Assembly: GCA_030538175.1 (NCBI GenBank)
Contig: JAUNUL010000201.1
Span: 1 to 5,292 of the forward strand
Length of the DNA stretch: 5,292 nucleotides
Direction of reading: 5' to 3'
From: Propionibacteriaceae bacterium
Lineage (GTDB): Bacteria > Actinomycetota > Actinomycetes > Propionibacteriales > Propionibacteriaceae
Within the stretch, counting starts at the first letter, position 1. Every line of letters begins with the position of its first letter. A program made the translations under genes and the position numbers. The notes below the pieces were generated by a model. It made no database searches and was not told the DNA's origin. It saw only the letters and a program-made list of their open reading frames with translations. Positions 1 to 4,868 of this stretch are shown here, in pieces.

Positions 1-965
1 GTGTCGTAGCCGGTGCCCCAGCGCAGCGCGATGTCGACCTCGAGATCCCGCTCCACATCGGTCGGGGTCAGCGACCCACTCAACTCGTCGAGCATCGGCA
101 CGGTCTCGGTGAACCGGTCGGTGCCCTGCAGGCGGATGGTGTCGGTGATCCCTTGATCGGGGGCGAGGAACTCACAGAACTCCGAGATCCCTCCGTCGTG
201 GCGATGCACCTCCTCGGTCGGTTCCTCGCCGCGCTCGTCACGGACGCGAATGGCAAGGCCGGGCACCAAGAAGCTGGTCTGCCGGGCTCGCGCGGTCAGG
301 GCGTCAAGACTCAGTTCTGCACCGGGCAGGAAAATCTGCCGGTCCGGCCAATACCGAACCCGCGTGCCGGTCACGCCCCGCTTGACCTTCCCCAGCCGAC
401 TCAACGCACCGCCGGGGGTAAACGTGGCGCCCGGCCCATCGCCGTCGAAGGTGCCCGGGATGCCGTGGCGAAAAGACATGCCCCAGGTCGTCTGATCCCG
501 GTCGATCTCGACATCGAGGCGCGAGGCGAGGGCGTTGACCACCGAGGCGCCGACACCATGCAGACCACCGGTGGCGTTATAGGAGCCGGCCCCGAACTTG
601 CCGCCGGCGTGGAGCTTGGTGAAGACGACCTCGACACCCGAGAGTCCGGTGCGCGGTTCGATGTCGACGGGGATACCGCGAGCGGTGTCGTGGACCGAGA
701 TGGACCCATCGTGGCCGAGGACCACATCGATCTCCGTGCCGAACCCACCCAGTGCCTCATCGACCGCGTTGTCGATGATCTCCCACAGGCAATGCATGAG
801 CCCCTTGGTGTCGGTGGACCCGATATACATGGCCGGACGCTTGCGGACCGCCTCGAGGCCTTCGAGCACCAACAGGTGGCGCGCCTCGTAATCCGCGCCC
901 GCGGACGGCTTCTTCGTGTGGGAGGTAGTGGAATCTGACACCCCGCGAGCGTACGTGAGTGTCAT
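1..965 (-). CDS. parE: DNA topoisomerase IV / gyrase-type subunit B, N-terminal part (partial, runs off left edge)
   Basis: This is the ATPase subunit of a type IIA DNA topoisomerase, which passes one duplex through another using ATP and a GyrA/ParC-type partner. The visible 321 residues cover the GHKL ATPase domain and the start of the transducer domain. Landmarks are RKRPAMYIGS (41-50), WEIIDNAVDEALGG (61-74, with the expected catalytic Glu62 and Mg-binding Asn66), HDTARGIPV (92-100, adenine-binding Asp93), KLHAGGKFGAGSYNATGG (118-135), the ATP-lid stretch GGLHGVGASVVNAL, and VDIALRWGTGYD at the window edge. The remainder, including the Toprim domain, lies outside; family members are usually about 650-700 residues. 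The ATG at 965 has AAGGAG 12 bases upstream, rather far. A GTG at 941 is an in-frame alternative but lacks a clear ribosome site. It is called ParE-like rather than the chromosomal GyrB because it is divergent from a DUF7455 gene and no recF or gyrA is seen nearby. GyrB2-type naming is also possible. Confidence 0.93.
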   Translation of the reverse strand, partial: MTLTYARGVSDSTTSHTKKPSAGADYEARHLLVLEGLEAVRKRPAMYIGSTDTKGLMHCLWEIIDNAVDEALGGFGTEIDVVLGHDGSISVHDTARGIPVDIEPRTGLSGVEVVFTKLHAGGKFGAGSYNATGGLHGVGASVVNALASRLDVEIDRDQTTWGMSFRHGIPGTFDGDGPGATFTPGGALSRLGKVKRGVTGTRVRYWPDRQIFLPGAELSLDALTARARQTSFLVPGLAIRVRDERGEEPTEEVHRHDGGISEFCEFLAPDQGITDTIRLQGTDRFTETVPMLDELSGSLTPTDVERDLEVDIALRWGTGYD

Positions 966-1013
966 CGGATCCGGTTGCTCCTTCCACCCGCGTCGAACAC
1001 GGTTGAACAACAC

Positions 1014-1041
1014 TTGCCAACGGTGGGGCTCCGCGTACGAT
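1014..1041 (+). promoter_or_regulatory. candidate promoter P1 for the DUF7455 gene
   Basis: TTGCCA (1014-1019) and TACGAT (1036-1041) are separated by 16 bases and resemble the actinobacterial housekeeping -35 (TTGACA) and -10 (TANNNT) elements. A start near 1048 would give a leader of about 150 bases. This rests on motif matching only. Confidence 0.35.
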
Positions 1042-1083
1042 GGGCTGTCCAGCCGACCCATCAGCGTTCGGAACCGAATCCAC

Positions 1084-1111
1084 TGGACTTTCGTCGCTGG
1101 GACAGTACGCT
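1084..1111 (+). promoter_or_regulatory. candidate promoter P2 for the DUF7455 gene
   Basis: TGGACT (1084-1089) and TACGCT (1106-1111) are separated by 16 bases. It lies closer to the gene than P1 and would give a leader of about 80 bases. An inverted repeat (1067-1078) sits just upstream. I cannot tell from sequence which of the two is used, or whether both are. Confidence 0.35.
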
Positions 1112-1196
1112 CAATGCAAGCCCCGGCTCACCCCCGGGAACAAATCCCGTCAATCCTCTGTTCTGACAGATGACGATGGGAGAAAAGGAGGCCACC

Positions 1197-1391
1197 GTGA
1201 CCACCACCGTGATCGATACCAGCCTGACGGCGGCTGACCGTTGCGACCGCTGCGGCGCCCAGGCTTATGTGCGTGTGACCCTTGAGAGTGGCTTCGACCT
1301 GCTGTTCTGCAATCACCACTCCAAGCAGCATTCCGACAAACTCCGCCAGGTGGCTCTGCATATTCTCGATGAGTCGGCGAAGTTGTCCTGA
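1197..1391 (+). CDS. DUF7455 small zinc-binding protein (64 aa)
   Basis: This is a small conserved actinobacterial protein of unknown function. The core has two metal-ligand pairs, CDRC (about residues 15-18) and CNHH (about 39-42), separated by a short beta-rich stretch (AYVRVTLESGFDLLF), which is a zinc-ribbon-like layout. A helical tail with a HSDKLRQVA segment follows. No signal peptide or membrane segment is visible, so it should be cytoplasmic. The GTG at 1197 is chosen because AAGGAGG (1185-1191) lies five bases before it and the protein then begins MTTTVIDTSLTAADRC, as I recall for relatives. An upstream ATG at 1170 would place the ribosome site inside the gene. It is divergent from the topoisomerase subunit gene and followed by a strong hairpin. 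From memory, the M. tuberculosis homologue lies near sigB (about Rv2708c), and similar proteins sit near parE in other actinobacteria. The role is unknown. Confidence 0.85.
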   Translation: MTTTVIDTSLTAADRCDRCGAQAYVRVTLESGFDLLFCNHHSKQHSDKLRQVALHILDESAKLS

Positions 1392-1415
1392 TATCGCGAA
1401 ATAGCGTTAGCGTTG

Positions 1416-1439
1416 CGGCCCCTGACGGTTCAGGGGCCG
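1416..1439. terminator. hairpin between convergent genes, probable bidirectional terminator
   Basis: CGGCCCCTGA (1416-1425), a CGGT loop, and TCAGGGGCCG (1430-1439) form a perfect 10-bp stem. It lies in the 56-base gap between the stop codons of the DUF7455 gene (plus) and the oxidoreductase gene (minus), so it can serve both. There is no real U-tract on either side (only TTCGCAATT on the plus side), which is common for actinobacterial terminators. Confidence 0.75.
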
Positions 1440-1447
1440 TTCGCAAT

Positions 1448-2452
1448 TCAGTCCCAGCGTGCCGCGACCAATTCGAGCGTGCGGGCCTTTGCTTCCGCGT
1501 CGAAGGTGCTGGCGGCGATCATCAATTCCTGTACGCCAGTCTGGGCGACGAACGCCTTGAGTTGTTCAGTCACCTCAGCGGCTTCTCCGAGAAAGCGGGT
1601 CCCGGAGTTCTGGGCCAGGACCGACTGTTCCAGGGCGTCGAATTCACGCTTCGCCGCCTCCTCAGGCGAGACGATGGGCCGGCGCTGCCCTGTCCGGGCC
1701 TCGATCTGCATGATCCGGGCCGGGCCCGCCAGGAAGTCGGCCTCCTCTGCGGTGTCGGCGGCGATGACGGTCGTGCAGACCATGGCGTAGGGCTCGGCCA
1801 GCGCAGCTGACGGCTGGAAACGGGACCGATAGGCCGCCAGCACCTCCACCGGATCGAACGTGCCGAAGTGATGGGCATAGCAGTACGGCAGGCCAAGCAG
1901 ACCGGCCAGCTGCGCGGCGTACCCGGACGAGCCCAGCAACCACACCTGTGGCTGGGTCTCCCCCGGTGCCGGCGTCGCCGCCAGATGCCGGGCCAAGGAC
2001 TCAGGCAACCGGTCGTCACCGAACCAGGCGAGGAGTTCCAGCACGTGCTGGGGAAACTCGTCAACGCCCTGCTGCCCGGCATCACGTCGCAGGGCGTGGG
2101 CGGTGATCTGATCGGTCCCCGGCGCGCGGCCCAGGCCGAGGTCGATCCGGCCCGGATGCAGTGCCTCGAGCATGGCGAACTGTTCTGCCACCACCAGCGG
2201 TGCATGGTTGGGCAGCATCACCCCACCGGACCCGAGGCGGATCCGCTGGGTCTCCGCGGCCATGGCGGCAATCAGCACCGGCGGCGAGGTCGACGCCACG
2301 GTCGCCATGTTGTGGTGCTCGGCCACCCAGAACCGCAGATAGCCCGCGGCATCCGCCCGCTTCGCGATCTCGATCGTTCGCCACAGCGCCTGCCCGGATG
2401 TGGCGCCCTTGGCGACGTGGGCGAGGTCGAGAACCGACAGCGGAACGGACAT
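1448..2452 (-). CDS. LLM-class flavin-dependent oxidoreductase, YhbW-like (334 aa)
   Basis: This is a luciferase-like monooxygenase family protein with a TIM-barrel fold. It is expected to use reduced FMN, or F420 in some actinobacterial relatives, to oxidise an unknown substrate in the cytoplasm. It closely follows the E. coli YhbW pattern: N-terminal LSVLDLA (5-11), WVAEHHN (42-48), LGSGGVMLPNHAPLVVAEQF (73-92), HPGRIDLGLGRAPGTDQ (99-115), VWLLGSSGYAAQLAG (170-184), and YAHHFG (192-197). The full length is about that of the family. Its ATG shares one base with the stop of the upstream DUF4185 gene (TGATG), and GAAGGAG lies five bases before the start inside that gene, so the two are probably co-transcribed and translationally coupled. 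It ends 9 bases from the shared hairpin. The substrate cannot be read from sequence. The strong match to the YhbW subgroup rather than F420-dependent dehydrogenases makes FMN the more likely cofactor. Confidence 0.93.
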   Translation of the reverse strand: MSVPLSVLDLAHVAKGATSGQALWRTIEIAKRADAAGYLRFWVAEHHNMATVASTSPPVLIAAMAAETQRIRLGSGGVMLPNHAPLVVAEQFAMLEALHPGRIDLGLGRAPGTDQITAHALRRDAGQQGVDEFPQHVLELLAWFGDDRLPESLARHLAATPAPGETQPQVWLLGSSGYAAQLAGLLGLPYCYAHHFGTFDPVEVLAAYRSRFQPSAALAEPYAMVCTTVIAADTAEEADFLAGPARIMQIEARTGQRRPIVSPEEAAKREFDALEQSVLAQNSGTRFLGEAAEVTEQLKAFVAQTGVQELMIAASTFDAEAKARTLELVAARWD

Positions 2453-3519
2453 CAGGACTCCTTCGGCGACTTCCCCGGCACAGCAAGCGTGCTCCTCATC
2501 AGGAACACGTTATAGGGGCCCCACTGGGACATGAGCCAATAGACCCGGTCGTCGGCGCAGAACCACGGGTGCATGAAGCCGCCATAGAGCGCGGGATAGT
2601 CCACCCCGGAGGCGACCACCGCACCCTCGGACCAGGGACCGGTGATCCGTTCGGCATGGTGCACGACGATCGCGGCCCGGTCCTCGTCGAGATGCATGGC
2701 CAGCCACACCCCGAGGCCCTGGTGATAGATCACCGATAGTTCTCCGACCGGGCCGGGGATCACGCCCGTGGCGCGGGACTGGCGGGGTTGCCAGATGGTC
2801 CCGTCCCAGTATTCATAGGCGGATACGCGGGCCACCCGGTCCGGGCGGACCCGTGCCAGGTACGCCGGCCCGTGGCGCCCGTTGGTGGTGCCGAACAGAT
2901 AGACCCAATCAGCGTCACGGGTGAAGCAGCCCACCTGGAACCGGTCGCGACCGAACACGTTGAGCCAGCGTCCGCGGACCGGCTTGGACCACGTGCGGGC
3001 ATCATCATGGGACACCGCAATGCCGGCCTGGAACGTCCGCCACTTGCCGCCACCCCGCCAGAACGAGACCGACATCCACTGCACATAATGCACGCCATCG
3101 ACGGTGATCCCGGTATTGGGAATCAGCGTATGCTCAGGGAATTTCGCTCGGGGCACATTGAGCCGGTTTCGGCGGATGACCTGCGCCGCACCGCCGTGGC
3201 GTACGCGGGTGACCGCAGAGTCCAACCGGATTCCCTCGGCTTCGATATCCCTGGTGGTCGAGGCGAACAGGACGTTGGTCCGCCAGTCCGCGGTCGCTGG
3301 GCCGGCACCATGGCCGCCCCAGCCCTCGCCATAGGTGTCACCGAACATCACGAACACCCGATCCGCACCATCGGGACCGGGGCCCGCGTCCCAGATCGTG
3401 CCGAGATCTGTGGCGGTCACGCCGAAGCGCCGTGCGGTGTCGTTGATCGAATCGGCTCCGGTGAGCTTGCTCTGCAGGACGGTCTCGGTGACCTCCAGCG
3501 GCATCGGACGCTCAGTCAT
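2452..3519 (-). CDS. DUF4185 protein, GH183-like candidate endo-D-arabinanase (355 aa)
   Basis: DUF4185 proteins have a beta-propeller-like fold. From established work as I recall it, members cleave the D-arabinan of mycobacterial arabinogalactan and lipoarabinomannan, defining family GH183. Here the domain spans nearly the whole protein. Visible signatures are WDAG (43-46), VMFGDTYGEGW (57-67, with acidic Asp61), DWRTNVLFAST (78-88), IPNTGI (133-138), VQWMSVSFW (146-154), the repeated blade-like DDARTW (172-177) and DADWVYLFG (202-210), YGGFMHPWF (312-320), and SQWGPYNVFLMRS (331-343). Which acids are catalytic I cannot assign. The N-terminus is polar (MTERPMPLEVTETVLQ), with no signal peptide, lipobox or membrane helix, which is odd for a cell-wall enzyme. 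The ATG start is supported by GAGGAG four bases upstream. It overlaps the following oxidoreductase by one base and lies 99 bases after a TetR gene in the same direction. The substrate is inferred from family only, and a non-arabinan sugar is possible. Confidence 0.85.
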   Translation of the reverse strand: MTERPMPLEVTETVLQSKLTGADSINDTARRFGVTATDLGTIWDAGPGPDGADRVFVMFGDTYGEGWGGHGAGPATADWRTNVLFASTTRDIEAEGIRLDSAVTRVRHGGAAQVIRRNRLNVPRAKFPEHTLIPNTGITVDGVHYVQWMSVSFWRGGGKWRTFQAGIAVSHDDARTWSKPVRGRWLNVFGRDRFQVGCFTRDADWVYLFGTTNGRHGPAYLARVRPDRVARVSAYEYWDGTIWQPRQSRATGVIPGPVGELSVIYHQGLGVWLAMHLDEDRAAIVVHHAERITGPWSEGAVVASGVDYPALYGGFMHPWFCADDRVYWLMSQWGPYNVFLMRSTLAVPGKSPKES

Positions 3520-3618
3520 GGTTCTCCTCGTCGGCTTCGTCGACGCCCCGCGCTCGACGTCGGCCGACGGACCAGTGCGCTCGTCGACCAGCGGGTCAGG
3601 CTACCGCAGACGACGGCA
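3520..3618 (-). other. 99-base gap between TetR and DUF4185 genes, with palindrome
   Basis: This short spacer separates two codirectional minus-strand genes. It holds a perfect 12-base palindrome CGTCGGCCGACG (3558-3569), flanked 13 and 11 bases away by two direct copies of TCGTCGAC (3537-3544 and 3581-3588). A TAGCCT (minus strand, 3603-3598) fits the -10 form TANNNT but has no good -35. The DUF4185 gene may therefore have its own regulated promoter here or rely on read-through from the TetR gene. The ribosome site of DUF4185 is at about 3524-3529. Confidence 0.35.
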
Positions 3619-4206
3619 TCATCCGGCGCTGTTGCCCAGCACTCCGGCCGCGATGAACGCCACTGCACTCTCGATCGCTGAGTCCACGCAGAGACCTTGT
3701 TCCACCAACGGGACGACACCGTTGATCGCTCCCCAAGCCAGGGCTGCGGTGCTGCGTGGATCAGCAGCACCGGCCTCTGCGATGGCCTGCACTAGCGGCG
3801 CCATCAGACGACCGTGCAGTTCGTCGAGTCGCTGGCGTTGGTCGGGTGGGAGGTGCTGGACCACGACCTCGTGCTGGGGGCTGTGTCCCGACTGCGCCCC
3901 GAGCAGCACCGCCCGCACGATTGCGGCGATCCTGTCCTGGGGCGCCGGTCCAGCCGCGGCAACAGCTTCGTCGAGATCGTGCACGGCGCGCCGGAACAGC
4001 TCCTCGACGGCGGCGCCAACGAGATCGGCGGCGGACCCGGCGTACTGATAGACGCTGGTCCGCGCCAGATCCGTGCGCTCGGCCACGGCTGCGGGGGTGA
4101 CCCCCGAGGGGCCCTCGTCGACCAGGAGATCCACCGCGGCAGCCAACACCTGGCGGGCCTTCATGGCTCGGTGTTCCGCGACGGTGGCGGCTTCGATCTT
4201 CGGCAC
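3619..4206 (-). CDS. TetR/AcrR-family transcriptional regulator (195 aa)
   Basis: This is a one-component repressor-type regulator: an N-terminal DNA-binding helix-turn-helix and a C-terminal ligand and dimer domain, acting as a cytoplasmic dimer. Residues about 13-34 form helix 1 (AMKARQVLAAAVDLLVDEG). The helix-turn-helix is at about 36-55 (VTPAAVAERTDLARTSVYQY), with the typical SVYQY recognition-helix end followed by a helix containing AADLVGAAVEELF. The rest is Ala/Leu-rich helical with no recognisable ligand motif. A GTG start at 4206 is chosen because GGAGGAGG lies only three bases before it and relatives begin MPK-; an ATG at 4239 would add 11 residues and place that site inside the gene. 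It is divergent from the truncated MFS ORF, the standard arrangement for a TetR that controls an efflux pump and itself. It could also influence the codirectional DUF4185 gene downstream. The ligand is unknown. Confidence 0.92.
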   Translation of the reverse strand: MPKIEAATVAEHRAMKARQVLAAAVDLLVDEGPSGVTPAAVAERTDLARTSVYQYAGSAADLVGAAVEELFRRAVHDLDEAVAAAGPAPQDRIAAIVRAVLLGAQSGHSPQHEVVVQHLPPDQRQRLDELHGRLMAPLVQAIAEAGAADPRSTAALAWGAINGVVPLVEQGLCVDSAIESAVAFIAAGVLGNSAG

Positions 4207-4271
4207 GTTCCCTCCTCCTGCACGCCCATGGGAGCACACCCACTGTGCTCACCCTACCGCGCCCACCAGGG

Positions 4272-4300
4272 TTACCAACATCGTGTCAGCATGTTATCGT
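4272..4300 (+). promoter_or_regulatory. candidate promoter of the MFS remnant with operator-like inverted repeat
   Basis: TTACCA (4272-4277) and TATCGT (4295-4300) are spaced by 17 bases and match -35 and -10 elements. Between them, AACAT (4277-4281) and ATGTT (4291-4295) form an inverted repeat with a 9-base centre, a 19-base footprint typical of a TetR operator that blocks polymerase. A start near 4307 would give a leader of about 46 bases. The same site lies 66-101 bases upstream of the divergent TetR gene, so autoregulation is plausible. All of this is motif inference. Confidence 0.45.
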
Positions 4301-4352
4301 CACGCTGTCGCCAAGATCGGAAGCACCGACTGGGGCATTGGAGCAACTACCC

Positions 4353-4868
4353 ATGTCACACACCGACCACATCGGGGCCACCACCGCTCAGGTCACGAAC
4401 GTCATGCTGGCGGAGGTCCCGGTCGGACTATCCGGGGAGGCCTCGGGGCTGCACACCATCGTCCGTCAGCTGGGTGCAGCCATGGGTGTCGCACTCCTCG
4501 GCGGCCTGCTGATCAGTGTTCTGTCGCACGGCGCCGAAACACGGATGGTTGAGGCTGGAGTGCCGGAGCCGATCCGCGGCCCGGTCGCCACGGCGGTCCA
4601 CGAGTCGATCGGGCAGGCCATTCCCGCGTTGCGGGCCGATCCCCGCACGTCCGAGGCGGCCGATGCAGCCGCCCAGGCGTTGGTGCACGCGGCCAAGGTA
4701 TCCACCGGGGTTGCGGCGGGGATCCTCGGGCTGGGCTTCCTGGCCACCCTGGGTTTGGCGAACGTGACGGAGGAGGAGCGCCAGCGTCGCCGCAACGAGA
4801 CCGAGGACGCCCTGACCGCCCCAGAGCTCACGCCGCGCGCCAGCGAGGGCGGTCACCCGTCGCACTGA
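4353..4868 (+). pseudogene. C-terminal remnant of a DHA2-type (14-TM) MFS efflux transporter (171 aa)
   Basis: Full DHA2 drug:proton antiporters have about 470-520 residues and 14 membrane helices. Only the C-terminal part is present here. QVTNVMLAEVP (13-23), SGEASGLHTIVRQLG (28-42) and the hydrophobic GAAMGVALLGGLLISVL (41-57) match the conserved segment before and within a late helix. A polar Ala-rich loop (about 60-114) follows, then a last helix STGVAAGILGLGFLATLGL (117-135) and an Arg/Glu-rich tail. About 300 or more N-terminal residues are missing, and no other frame upstream encodes them, so this is a deletion and not a frameshift. ATG 4353 has GGAG about 10 bases before it and a candidate promoter further up, so the remnant may still be expressed as a two-helix protein. 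An in-frame ATG at 4245 would add 36 residues without MFS character. The divergent TetR suggests that an intact regulator-pump pair once stood here. The 3' end overlaps the convergent nuclease gene by 41 bases. Confidence 0.75.

Larger units (their letters stand above)
966..1196. other. 231-base divergent intergenic region between topoisomerase subunit and DUF7455 genes
   Basis: No gene is seen. It carries the ribosome sites of both neighbours (CTCCTT at 978-983 for the minus gene; AAGGAGG at 1185-1191 for the plus gene), two plus-strand promoter candidates, an inverted repeat TTCGG-AA-CCGAA (1067-1078), and two mutually exclusive small hairpins in the plus-strand leader (1122-1138 and 1135-1149). 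I found no convincing minus-strand -10 element for the topoisomerase gene. Confidence 0.5.

Noticed and set aside
153..938. Long plus-strand open frame of 261 codons
   Set aside because: It lies fully antisense to the well-matched topoisomerase B subunit and has a high-GC shadow composition with no recognisable domain.
993..1007. Possible LexA/SOS box upstream of the topoisomerase gene (TCGAAC-ACG-GTTGAA)
   Set aside because: The mycobacterial-type site needs TCGAAC-N4-GTTCGA. Here the spacer is one base short and the second half has a mismatch, so it is not convincing.
1402..1415. Tandem AGCGTT AGCGTT before the hairpin
   Set aside because: Only two six-base copies, easily due to chance; no sign of a larger repeat.
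1868..2515. Plus-strand open frame of 215 codons
   Set aside because: Antisense to the oxidoreductase gene; Arg/Gly/Gln-rich shadow translation with no family resemblance.
2788..3681. Plus-strand open frame of 297 codons
   Set aside because: Antisense to the DUF4185 gene, whose conserved motifs are clear; the shadow has no domain or ribosome site.
3814..4512. Plus-strand open frame of 232 codons spanning the TetR gene and divergent spacer
   Set aside because: It runs antisense through TetR and out of frame through the MFS remnant, and shows no protein-like features.
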